A stretch of DNA of 64,000 nucleotides from Pseudanabaena yagii GIHE-NHR1 (GTDB lineage: Bacteria > Cyanobacteriota > Cyanobacteriia > Pseudanabaenales > Pseudanabaenaceae): NCBI RefSeq assembly GCF_012863495.1, contig NZ_JAAVJL010000001.1, positions 3,467,501 through 3,531,500 of the forward strand. The letters run 5' to 3'. How positions within the stretch are numbered: position 1 is the first letter of the stretch; each line of letters opens with the position of its first letter. This document shows positions 8,035 through 17,000 of the stretch, one piece after another. The translations under genes and the position numbers were made by a program. The notes under the pieces were generated by a model, which was not told where the DNA came from, ran no database searches, and saw only the letters and a program-made list of their open reading frames with translations.

Positions 8035-8583
8035 ATGAACACCATGAGTTCAACTGCTCAATTAGATCAGCAATTAGAAGAAAAAATTATTTTAGTCGAT
8101 ACTAGCGATCGCCAGATTGGGACTGCTGAGAAATTACAGGTACACCGTGACGGACTGTTGCATCGTGCCTTTTCGATTTTCGTGTTGAATTCCCAAGGAC
8201 AGCTTTTGCTACAAAGACGCGCCAAGCATAAATATCATTCAGGTGGACTCTGGACAAATACCTGTTGTAGTCATCCTCGCAATGAGGAAACAACTTTGCT
8301 TGCCGCCCATCGTCGTCTGCAAGAGGAAATGGGCTTTGATTGTGACTTGAAGGAGTTGTTTAGTTTTGTCTATCGTGCTGAGTTAGATAATGATTTGATT
8401 GAGTATGAGTTTGATCATGTGTTTGTCGGTTATAGCGATCGCGAGCCAATTCTCAACCCTGATGAAGCCGATGATTGGAAATGGATAGATTTACAGGTTT
8501 TACAAACAGATATTCGCGAACATTCCGAAGCCTATACCTATTGGCTACGCGATTGCTGCGATCGCTTCATTGCTGCCCTATAG
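8035..8583 (+). CDS. idi: Isopentenyl-diphosphate delta-isomerase, type I
   Basis: The 182-aa Nudix protein interconverts IPP and DMAPP in isoprenoid synthesis in the cytosol. Visible features: ILVDTSDRQIGTAEK, LHRAFSIFVLN, LLLQRRAKHKYHSGGLWTN and the catalytic-Cys loop TNTCCSHP (about residues 74-81). It also has the Nudix-like helix AAHRRLQEEMGF and the second acid motif EYEFDHVFVG, followed by EWKWI-like DDWKWIDL. This is the type I enzyme, whereas many cyanobacteria carry the flavin-dependent type II enzyme. The start could also be the ATG nine bases later. Its stop codon TAG is part of the terminal TATAGCAG of the repeat that follows. Confidence 0.93.
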   Translation: MNTMSSTAQLDQQLEEKIILVDTSDRQIGTAEKLQVHRDGLLHRAFSIFVLNSQGQLLLQRRAKHKYHSGGLWTNTCCSHPRNEETTLLAAHRRLQEEMGFDCDLKELFSFVYRAELDNDLIEYEFDHVFVGYSDREPILNPDEADDWKWIDLQVLQTDIREHSEAYTYWLRDCCDRFIAAL

Positions 8584-8693
8584 CAGTTTTCATTTTGCCA
8601 TCGGCAAAATGAAAACTCCAAAACCTTACTGTGATTGATTTTCGGCTTTCAAACGAGTATGTACTTATTTGAAAACCGCTATAACTGTAGAAT
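8579..8693. repeat. MITE-like element, family D copy 1
   Basis: It begins TATAGCAGTTTTCATTTTG and ends GAAAACCGCTATA. The left half is a hairpin (CATTTTGCC-atc-GGCAAAATG) and the right half carries TTTCAAACGAGTATGTACTTATTTGAAA. A close copy lies at 24346-24450 and an inverted degenerate one at 62456-62570. Its first bases supply the stop codon of idi. A small palindrome (ATGCGTTAATGTAACGCAT) follows it directly. Confidence 0.75.
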
Positions 8694-8763
8694 GCGTTAA
8701 TGTAACGCATAAAGCAAGCCACATTCTAAGTTTACCTGCACCAACTGACTATGGAGGAAAATT

Positions 8764-9246
8764 ATGGATACTTATTCCGAAGAACAGGTTGATCAGATTC
8801 TCCGCTATGCTCTCGCCAAGAGAACTAATGGTCAAAACCTCACCAAACAGCAGATATACGAGATTGCCTCAGATATGGGTGTGAGTGAAGCTGATTTCCT
8901 CGCCGCAGTACAGGAATGGCAATCTAAGCAATTTGTACGCAAGGAGCAAGTGGAATTCGATAAATATAAAAAGAAGTCTTTTAAATCGAATTTGTTGAAA
9001 TTTGCGATCGTCAATTCTTTTTTAGTGGCGTTAAACTTATTTACCTCTGGTCAAATTGGGTGGGAAGTTTATCTACTTGTATTTTGGGGCTTAGGCGTAG
9101 CACTAGACGCATGGGTGACCTATCAAACCGATAGTGAAGAATATGAAAAACAATTTCAAAAATGGATGCAAAAACAAAAACGCGATCGCTTAACTGCTCA
9201 AATTACAGGCAAATTAACGACTAGCCTCGAAGAATGGTTGAAATAA
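8764..9246 (+). CDS. 2TM domain-containing protein
   Basis: It is preceded by a good ribosome binding site (GGAGG, 6 bp before ATG). The 160-aa protein has an N-terminal helical region with SHOCT-like character (EEQVDQILRYALAKR, then NLTKQQIYEIASDMGVSE). Two membrane segments follow at about 76-95 and 101-120, then a charged C-terminus with WMQKQKRDRL. The paired membrane helices with a short loop match the 2TM family, known as isolated proteins or fused to sensors. It stands alone between repeats, and its function is unknown. Confidence 0.75.
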   Translation: MDTYSEEQVDQILRYALAKRTNGQNLTKQQIYEIASDMGVSEADFLAAVQEWQSKQFVRKEQVEFDKYKKKSFKSNLLKFAIVNSFLVALNLFTSGQIGWEVYLLVFWGLGVALDAWVTYQTDSEEYEKQFQKWMQKQKRDRLTAQITGKLTTSLEEWLK

Positions 9247-9281
9247 TTTAAGGAAGCATTGCGAAGCAATGCTTCCTTAAA
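9247..9281. terminator. Bidirectional terminator between convergent genes
   Basis: The stem TTTAAGGAAGCATTGC-gaa-GCAATGCTTCCTTAAA lies between the stop of the 2TM gene and the stop of the minus-strand oxidoreductase, whose last codons overlap the right arm. Confidence 0.75.
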
Positions 9282-11544
9282 TATAAACCGCAATGGGAAC
9301 ACGCTTAAAGGCAGGTGTGCCGCAATGTTCGTCAATGGGAGCGCTAAAAATCGCATTGACTTCGGGATAAAACATTAAAGCTGAACCTTCGCGAATCTGT
9401 CCATAGATGATTTCTACATTTGCCATTTCACCTGCATTCCCCCTGACCGTTACGCGCTGATGTTCCTGAAAACCTGCGCGATCGCCATCGGCTTTACTCA
9501 TTAAAATGCAGTTGCGGTGAGGCATACCGCGATAGTAGTCACCATCCTTATACACAACCGTATTATGCTGCGAATAGCTGCGCCCTGTGCCAAGAATGAG
9601 TGCGATCGCTTTTGTATATTCAGGTAGATTAAAACTGGCAAGCGTTGGTATTTCTAGCTTGGGTAAAGGCGTGACAAACATCTTGGCTTTGCCCGATCGC
9701 GTCGGGAAGTTGGGCGTATGGAAGATGCGATTAGCGATCGTAAATTCTTGATTGGTATCGTCGATTTCGCCGATTTTGGCATAGTCGGGAATGGTTTTAG
9801 CAATGAGTTGGCGGATATATTTGGGATCTTGTAGCGATCGCCAATTAATGACATCGTGACCATGCAGGCGATCGGCAAGTTCGGAGAGAAACTCTACTTC
9901 AGAAATTAAATCTGTACCTTCGCGTTGATGGAGATGCGATGTCCCTTCATCATTGAGACGTACAAAGTTATTGCCAGACTCGGTTGTAGTTTTATGAGGA
10001 TTCTCAAAGCGGGCAAATACAGGCAGGATTAAAGTATTCTCTTTTGCGAGTCCATAAAAATGTCCGAGATTGGGCTTGGTGGAAATATAAATAATCGTTT
10101 CGATATTACCGAGAGCGCGTTTAGCTTGGGTGAGATCAGGATTTGCCGCATAGATATTGCCACCCAGACAGAGCAAAGTATCAATTTCATGGCGATCGCT
10201 TGCCTCGATCAGAGCACGAGTGTCATAGCCCTGTACCCGACTCAGCGATCGCTGCAATAATTGCTCTAAAGCCTGCATGATCTCTTCCTTGAGGCGAATT
10301 GTCACCCCCATCGAGCCAAAACCCTGCACATTAGAATGTCCGCGAATTGGCATCGTTCCTGCGCCTTCTTTACCTGCATTTCCTGTTAATAACGCGGTAT
10401 TAGCAATACTAAAAATATTGTCTACTGCATTAGAATGCTGCGTGATGCCCATCGCCCAAGCAAAGACCACCCGTTGCGAAGTGCCAATCATCTCGGCGGC
10501 AATTTCCAACTCTTCGCGAGAGACTCCACAGGTATTGAGAATATCTGCCCAATCTAGCGATCGCAACTGCTCAATGACTGCTTCCCAACCTTCTGTATGC
10601 TGCTGAAGGAATTCATAATTAATCCAATTATTCTCCAGCAAAGATTTTTGAATACCTAGCAAAACCGCAGTATCACTACCTGAAATCGGCTGAATGTAAT
10701 GGGAAGATATTTCTGAACCTTTGAGAAAGGATTTGATGGGATAGGCTGGTGAAGCGAATTTGACCAAACCCACTTCAATCAAGGGATTAATCACAATGAC
10801 TTTTCCTCCGCGATCGCGTAGTTTAATTAGTTCATTCATCAAGCGCGGATGGTTAGCAGGTGCATTAGAACCAATCAAGACGATGCAATCGCTCTGTTTC
10901 AAATCCGCAAGGCTGACCATTGAGGTTCCAGAACCAAATACTCGCTTCAATCCTACCGTTGAAGCTGAATGACAGAGATCGGAGCAGTCCGCAAGATTAT
11001 TAGAACCAAGCGATCGCATGAGCAATTGCAAAAGGTACGCTGCCTCATTAGATGAACGCCCTGAACTGTAGGATCCGAGACGCTCTGGTGCTTTTTGAAA
11101 GGCTTTGGTGACGATTGCATAGACCTCATCCCATGTGATCCGTTCGTAGCGATCGCTATTAGCACGTTTAATTACTGGAAAGCTCAACCGCCCCAAGCTA
11201 TCGGCTTGCATCGAATTTAATTTTTGCAGTTCAGGAATAGAATATTGCTCAAAGAAATGTTGCGGAATCGGTTCCATTAACTCTGAGGCGATCGCTTCCA
11301 CACTCTTGGCACAGCGCTGCAAATTTTCCTCATCCTCATTCTGAAATCCTCCCTTTTGTCCACCTGTTCCCCATGCACAGGATAGACAGGCACTCTTATG
11401 CAGCAACGTTTTCCAGAGCATTCCTCCTTTGACATCTAAGGTCTTTTCTGCCCAGTAGCTAATGACTTGCCATCCTCCACCCATCACAGGTTTACTAGTG
11501 TCTAGAGTAGGGGGCTCTGTCTCAGCGTTAAAAGGATTAGTCAT
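9277..11544 (-). CDS. FdhF/YdeP-family molybdopterin oxidoreductase
   Basis: The 755-aa protein resembles the formate-dehydrogenase alpha-like YdeP family. An N-terminal CLSCAWGTGGQKGG segment takes the place of the usual four-Cys Fe-S motif. RITWDEVYAIVTKAF, SYSSGRSSNEAAYLLQ, DLCHSAS, SDCIVLIGSNAPANHPR and the C-terminal molybdopterin-dinucleotide domain (LILGTGRSYSQHN) follow. No accessory electron-transfer subunit is nearby, so it is probably a soluble single-subunit enzyme. E. coli YdeP is linked to acid resistance; the substrate here is unknown. Confidence 0.85.
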   Translation of the reverse strand: MTNPFNAETEPPTLDTSKPVMGGGWQVISYWAEKTLDVKGGMLWKTLLHKSACLSCAWGTGGQKGGFQNEDEENLQRCAKSVEAIASELMEPIPQHFFEQYSIPELQKLNSMQADSLGRLSFPVIKRANSDRYERITWDEVYAIVTKAFQKAPERLGSYSSGRSSNEAAYLLQLLMRSLGSNNLADCSDLCHSASTVGLKRVFGSGTSMVSLADLKQSDCIVLIGSNAPANHPRLMNELIKLRDRGGKVIVINPLIEVGLVKFASPAYPIKSFLKGSEISSHYIQPISGSDTAVLLGIQKSLLENNWINYEFLQQHTEGWEAVIEQLRSLDWADILNTCGVSREELEIAAEMIGTSQRVVFAWAMGITQHSNAVDNIFSIANTALLTGNAGKEGAGTMPIRGHSNVQGFGSMGVTIRLKEEIMQALEQLLQRSLSRVQGYDTRALIEASDRHEIDTLLCLGGNIYAANPDLTQAKRALGNIETIIYISTKPNLGHFYGLAKENTLILPVFARFENPHKTTTESGNNFVRLNDEGTSHLHQREGTDLISEVEFLSELADRLHGHDVINWRSLQDPKYIRQLIAKTIPDYAKIGEIDDTNQEFTIANRIFHTPNFPTRSGKAKMFVTPLPKLEIPTLASFNLPEYTKAIALILGTGRSYSQHNTVVYKDGDYYRGMPHRNCILMSKADGDRAGFQEHQRVTVRGNAGEMANVEIIYGQIREGSALMFYPEVNAIFSAPIDEHCGTPAFKRVPIAVYI

Positions 11545-11722
11545 AGATTTGGATGAGTTCTACTACAAAAACTATATAGGAACACAATGCTCATTTGGTT
11601 AGTCTACATCTGTGGAGCAAAAATTATGTAAATTGCTATTACAATTTCACAAAATCCCGTAGATAAAATATTTTTGCGCTAAATTACTACCAGCTCAATC
11701 TTGAAATTTATCCAAAATCTAT

Positions 11723-12439
11723 ATGCCATTTTTCTCAGTTCTTCTTGCCTTACTGAGCGATCGCGATCAGTTCATCAAAGAAATTTATGATGACGTTAAA
11801 ATTAACACCAAAATAGTTGGCTTATTAATATGTAGTTCTATATTTTTAGCGATTTATGGTGGTTTAATTGGGGCGATTAGCTCTTGGATGCAGATCATCT
11901 CTTCCGCCGCAAAGCTACCATTTCTATTTTTAATTACCTTAGCAATTTGTTTACCAGCACTCTATTTCTTTAATGTTTATTTTGGCTCAAAAACTACTCT
12001 AAGCCAATATGCAGCAATTTTGCTTTGTGCGGTCACAATTACTAGTACATTACTATTTGGTTTTGCTCCAGTTACTTTGTTTTTCTTAATTACAGCCGAT
12101 AATTATTCGTTTTTCCTGCTATTAAATGTCGCCATATTTACTCTGACAGGCGTTATTGGGGTTTACTTTCTCTATCAGGTTTTACTACCAAAAACTGAAA
12201 CTATTATTGCCGACAAAGATTTGGCAATTGACGATACAGCCATTGATAAGAACCGCAAAATCCGCATCTCTATTCTTAAGTTCTGGCTAGGACTCTATGC
12301 TTTTGTTGGTAGTCAGATGGCTTGGACATTGAGACCATTTTTCGGTTCCTTTGGCTCTAAATTTGATATTTTTCGTCCCCGCGAAGGCAATTTTTATCTG
12401 GCTGTATGGAATGCGCTTAAGAGCTTATTTTTTACATAA
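11723..12439 (+). CDS. Multi-pass membrane protein of unknown function
   Basis: The 238-aa product starts MPFFSVLLALLSDRDQF and has about five hydrophobic segments between residues 35 and 155. A hydrophilic loop and a C-terminal Pro/Arg/Gly-rich tail (FDIFRPREGNF) follow. Similar cyanobacterial proteins are often labelled Yip1-like or actin-binding WH2 proteins, but I see no motif that proves either. It lies 21 bp before another membrane-protein gene on the same strand, so the two are probably co-transcribed. No strong ribosome binding site was seen at the chosen ATG. Confidence 0.7.
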   Translation: MPFFSVLLALLSDRDQFIKEIYDDVKINTKIVGLLICSSIFLAIYGGLIGAISSWMQIISSAAKLPFLFLITLAICLPALYFFNVYFGSKTTLSQYAAILLCAVTITSTLLFGFAPVTLFFLITADNYSFFLLLNVAIFTLTGVIGVYFLYQVLLPKTETIIADKDLAIDDTAIDKNRKIRISILKFWLGLYAFVGSQMAWTLRPFFGSFGSKFDIFRPREGNFYLAVWNALKSLFFT

Positions 12440-12460
12440 ATCTGAGACTACCTAACAACT

Positions 12461-13174
12461 ATGCAAACAGATATTAGGAATTTGCAGATTACGGAACAGG
12501 ATCTAGAGAGGGTTACAGGTAGAGAAATCACTCGTTTATTTATAGGTAGCGTATATCGAATTTCTCTATTAAATAATCCTAAATATTTAGTTCCTTTTTT
12601 GACAAGTGAGGCGATCGCTTTATTTTTGATTGCGATCTTTAGTCTGCCAATTAGCATTCTCCTATTTCAATCTCTTGGCAAGTCCATCGATACTCGGCAA
12701 GAGCAGATTGGGTTTGCTATTTTTGTGTTTCTGCTTATGTTAATTCTGTTTGCAGGTTGGAATTTTGTTGCTTGGATTCGTGCAAAAAAGATGTCTTGTT
12801 TGTCCCATCTGTTAGATGAGGTCGATAAATATAATCAGGTGATTGCGGCGGTAGATCTGTGCGATCGCCTGAAGTCTGTCGGCAATCAATCAGCAAATCT
12901 TAATCATCGTGAGGATATATTACAAGCGCTGGAGTTAACTAGAGATAGTCTCATTTGTGGTCTGACTACAGAAAAAATCCTACGAGAGCATCGTCGTTTT
13001 CTCAGTGGTCATCGTGAGCTTTTTCATAATATCGAGCAGAACCTCATCGCGTTAAAGTCCTTAGATGTGCAAAATCAGGCTGACCAATATAGTTCTCTAC
13101 TCAATGATGCGCTAGTGATTGGGATGAATGTGCAAACGGAAATGCTGAAGTTGCAGACAAGGGAAGTTGTATAG
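12461..13174 (+). CDS. Membrane protein with two helices and a cytoplasmic domain
   Basis: The 237-aa protein has membrane segments at about 50-72 and 85-107. A long charged alpha-helical C-terminal region follows (HLLDEVDKYNQVIAAVDLCD, then LREHRRFLSGHRELFHNIEQ). I do not recognise the family. It follows the preceding membrane-protein gene closely and is likely its partner in an operon. Confidence 0.65.
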   Translation: MQTDIRNLQITEQDLERVTGREITRLFIGSVYRISLLNNPKYLVPFLTSEAIALFLIAIFSLPISILLFQSLGKSIDTRQEQIGFAIFVFLLMLILFAGWNFVAWIRAKKMSCLSHLLDEVDKYNQVIAAVDLCDRLKSVGNQSANLNHREDILQALELTRDSLICGLTTEKILREHRRFLSGHRELFHNIEQNLIALKSLDVQNQADQYSSLLNDALVIGMNVQTEMLKLQTREVV

Positions 13175-13360
13175 ATATGGCGATCGCTTGATTATGAAAG
13201 TTGGCGATCGCCTAAACAAGTATCAGTAATTTAGCGGTTTAAAACTTCAGTGTCTTAAACTACTGCAAACTCTGTAAAATGCCGTAAAAAGTTTTAACTT
13301 CCACTGCGATTTTATTTTTGTCTTTCTCTGTTGCAAAAACTTCAAGAAATAGAAAGTTTA

Positions 13361-13424
13361 GATCTCCGACTTTTTCTTCACTATTAGAAGCAACTTTCAA
13401 AATCACCCCAAAAGTCGGAGATCT
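13361..13424. repeat. REP-like hairpin, copy 1
   Basis: Arms GATCTCCGACTTTT and AAAAGTCGGAGATC enclose a ~36-base loop. It lies ~55 bp before the start of the RAYT remnant, as is common for REP sequences mobilised by such transposases. Confidence 0.75.
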
Positions 13425-13480
13425 TGGCTTGAGGGTGAAGATTTATAATCTATATATGCTGTTTCTTTCCACAAAGCTAT

Positions 13481-13790
13481 ATGCAAGAGAATTACTACCA
13501 TGTTTATAATCGAGGGAACAACTACCAAGCAATATTTTTTGAAAGAGAAAATTATTTACATTTCTTGAGGTTAATTCGTCAATATTTAGTTTCTCAGAAA
13601 ATTGTGATTTTAGCCTACTGTCTAATGCCAAATCATTATCAGTGAATATGCAGGTTTAAGGCAAGGCACTTTACCACAATTAGGATTCATTCGCTCTCTG
13701 CTTAATTCGGAACTAGAATATCAATCCTTTTTGGAAGGAGATACACTACTCCATTCACCTCAAGTTCAGGCTTTGATGATAGACGAGTAG
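13481..13790 (+). pseudogene. REP-associated tyrosine transposase (RAYT) remnant
   Basis: The frame from the ATG at 13481 reads MQENYYHVYNRGNN, then a FERENYLHFLRLIRQYL segment and ILAYCLMPNHYQ, and stops at 13645. These are the N-terminal Y1_Tnp motifs (HVYNRG, and the MPNHxH metal site, here MPNHYQ). From 13644, in another frame, EYAGLRQGTLPQLGF resembles the C-terminal end of the same family and runs to a TAG at 13790. The middle part with the catalytic Tyr is missing, so this is an internally deleted, frameshifted remnant. It stands among REP hairpins that the intact enzyme would have processed. Confidence 0.8.
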
Positions 13791-13806
13791 GTATTGTAAG
13801 AGATGA

Positions 13807-13987
13807 AAATCTCCGACTTTTTGGGTGATTTTAAAGGTTATCTGTGATATTCGAGAAAAAGTCGGAGATCTGGACTTGGGTTAGAGGATGAAGATCTCCG
13901 ACTTTTTGGGTAACTTTAAAGGTTGCCTGCGATATTCAAGAAAAAGTCGGAGATCTGGGCTTGGTTTAAAGGATAAAGATCTCCGAC
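13807..13987. repeat. REP-like hairpins, copies 2 and 3 plus a partial copy
   Basis: Two complete ~65-bp hairpins lie in direct orientation, 83 bp apart start to start, followed by a half copy ending at 13987. The linkers between them (GGACTTGGGTTAGAGGATGA, GGGCTTGGTTTAAAGGATAA) are related too, so the repeating unit includes the linker. Only about 50 bp separates the cluster from the SNF2 gene's stop. Confidence 0.8.
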
Positions 13988-14035
13988 ATTCCGCTCTTAT
14001 TTGGTTTTAGCCTCTGTGATTGCCATAAGCGACTT

Positions 14036-17000
14036 CTAGATCTCATTAATCAATTGTAGCAACGCATCAGTCGAAACCTTGCCACTCATATCTGTACCTT
14101 CCAATAGGCTATCGGCAAGATCTCGCTTATGGTGATGCAGATCGACGATTTTCTCCTCGATCGTTCCCTTAGCCACAAGACGATAAATTGTGACAGGGCG
14201 CTTTTGTCCGATGCGATGGGCGCGATCGCTTGCTTGATCTTCCACCGCAGGATTCCACCAAGGGTCCATATGGATCACATAATCGGCAGCCGTGAGATTT
14301 AGCCCTGTACCTCCAGCCTTGAGACTGATCAGGAAGACATCACCTTCACCTGCTTGGAATGCTTCCACACGCTTTTTGCGATCTTTGGCGGGAGTACTGC
14401 CATCGAGGTATTGATAGCTAATTTTTTGGGAATCGAGATAATCGCGGATGATATGCAGATGATCGACAAATTGACTGAAGACTAGCGCCTTATGTTTGTT
14501 ATCTAGCAATTCGCTAACGACTTCACCAAAAAGTTGCAATTTAGAACTGGGTAAGGGAATATCGGGGCGTACTAGTTTGGTATTGCAGCAAGCGCGACGC
14601 AATTTCATGATTTCTGCGAGAACCTGTAAATGCTTTTGTCCTGCGTTGGCTGGGGTATCGGCAAGTTTAGCGATCGCCTCACGACGTAGCGCTTCATAAA
14701 AGGCAAGTTCTTCTTTGCTGAGTTCCACTTGTAATGTAACCTCAGTGCGCGATGGCAACTCTTGCAATACTTGGTTCTTCGTACGACGGAGAATAAAGGG
14801 CTGAATCAGCTTTTTCAATTGATTACGCGCTTCTCGATCCTGCGATCGCTCGATCGGGTTGGCATAGTTAGTATTGAAATTATCAAGGGAGCCAAGTAGT
14901 CCGGGGTTAATAAAGCGGAACAGATTCCAGAGTTCGCCAAGATGGTTTTCAATGGGTGTACCTGTGGTGATTAACTTGAAGCCACTTTGCAAATTCATCG
15001 CCGCTTGCGATCGCTTAGTTGCTGTATTTTTAATTGCCTGTGCTTCATCGAGAACAACGGTTTGCCATTCTACTTTTGCCAGCATTTCACCGACTTCCTC
15101 TTGCTGCATCAAGCCATAGCTACAGATCACCATGTCAAAGGGTTGGAGATTATCAAGCACCTTTTGGCGATCTCCTGTACCAAATACAATCACATTCAGA
15201 GTTGGCGCAAATTTGGCAGCTTCAGAGATCCAGTTCATACAGACGGAAGTAGGTGCAACAATCAGAGTGGCTCCATGCGGGGCGCGGGTGAGGATTAGCG
15301 CTAAAGATTGTAGGGTTTTGCCTAAGCCCATATCATCAGCAAGGCAAGCCCCCACACCCCAATGGGCTAATCTCGCTAACCATTGAAAACCTTCGATCTG
15401 ATAATCGCGGAGATCGGCTTGGAGTGTTGATGGCAACTGCGGCTCAAAGTTCCTCATTTCCTTGATTCTCTTAACATGGGCTTTCCAATGCTTATCGACT
15501 TTGAGATCATCAATTTCATCAACAAAATCTTCAAGGGCTAAAGCGGCTAAGGGATGGAATCTTGTGCCTTTGCCATGCTTCTCCGATAGGCGACGGAATT
15601 CATCTAAGCGTTTGCGGAACTGTTGGGTTAAGGCGATAAACTGACCATCACCAATGGGAATGAAGCGGCTAGGCGTTTTGTCCAGCAATTCCAATAGTCG
15701 CTGCATATCAATAACTTGGTCATCACCGAGGCGTAACTCGCCTTCGGCAGCAAACCAATCACGGCTTTGATTGATCGACATGCGGAAATCGCCAAAACCA
15801 GCACGATGACTGATTCGCATCTTTTCGCCTTCTGGCCATTCCAAAACAATGCGATCGCCTAAGGCTTGCAATTCTAGCAGGAGTTCTAAGCAAAACTCAG
15901 GATCATCAATGACCCATTCACTTTCTTCTTCTTCAAAGTTGCTGAGGGTGGGACAGGCAGCGATCGCTTCATTGGCAAGTTTTTTCTCTTCTTTTAAATT
16001 CCTTGTCGCTTGTAAACGTTTACCATCGATTTCGGCAAGTACGGTCGCACCACCAGTCCCCGGACGATAATAAGAGCCAGCATTAGCAAAGGGACGCGCT
16101 AGTATGGCAATCTTTAGCCCATCGCCTGATGGCAAAATATGCACATGGGGCTTGCTGTCCGATGGAACTTCCTCAGCATCACTCACACCACCACCAATAT
16201 CAGAATGCACCGTCACAATCGAAGAGATCGAATGAATTGCTTCTAAAACTTTATCTTTTGCGGCAACAGGAATTTCGAGACGATTTTTGCGCCCAATAAT
16301 TTCGGTGATGCGACGGTGGGATTCATTCACCTGTGTAACTTTGAGGCGGGTAGGGCTTTCCTTGGTGACGACAAAACTCTGACCATCCTTTAACTCTGGC
16401 GAAAACTCTAAAAATAGGCGATCGCCTTTTCCCGCCTTGACCAATAGTTCTGGTTCACCCTTAACAATATCCACACGAGTTGTAGGCGAGTCTTCCCAAA
16501 ACACAAGTGGATGTCCAATTAAAGCGCAGATTGTCTCTTCATCAAATTCATATTGCGACTGTCCATAATAGCCATAGGAGGAATAGGCTTGGATATGGGA
16601 ACAGGCAATAATATCCTGTGGTGTTAAATAGGGAAACTCATGACTATTTTCTTTGAGGCGTTTGAGAGCAATATTCCGTCCCGTACTCCAGACCCCTTTG
16701 GCATTAATCTTCTGTTCCTTCGGCTGCACGCTATAGCCACCCTTAACAAAGCTAATCAGCCATACTAGACGCTGGGGTGAATTATTGGCTGCCTTGCTTG
16801 TCTCCTGTGGCGATTTGGTGAGATTGAGCAACGCATTAAGGCTAAGTTCCCAAGTTTCTCTTGGACGGATGAGGTTTACAATTGTAGGGATTTGAGTCTC
16901 TTGGCGTAACTTTTGAGCGTGTTTTTGATGGATGGAATTAGGGGACAGTTCTCCTAAAAGTTCAGCAGTTTCCATTGAGAGCCAATGGTAGCCAGCCGTT

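Larger units (their letters stand above)
13175..14035. repeat. REP hairpin cluster around a decayed RAYT gene
   Basis: The stretch holds hairpin repeats with the conserved end AGATCTCCGACTTTTT / AAAAAGTCGGAGATCT: one at 13361-13424, one at 13807-13870, one at 13890-13954 and a partial one at 13978-13987. Between the first and second sits the remnant of a REP-associated tyrosine transposase. The two complete downstream copies also share their loop text (GGTTATCTGTGATATTC versus GGTTGCCTGCGATATTC). Confidence 0.8.

Noticed and set aside
13800-13990. Regularly spaced repeats resembling a short CRISPR array
   Set aside because: The repeats are internally palindromic over ~65 bp, linkers are related to each other, and a RAYT remnant is adjacent. 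No cas gene is present. REP elements explain it.
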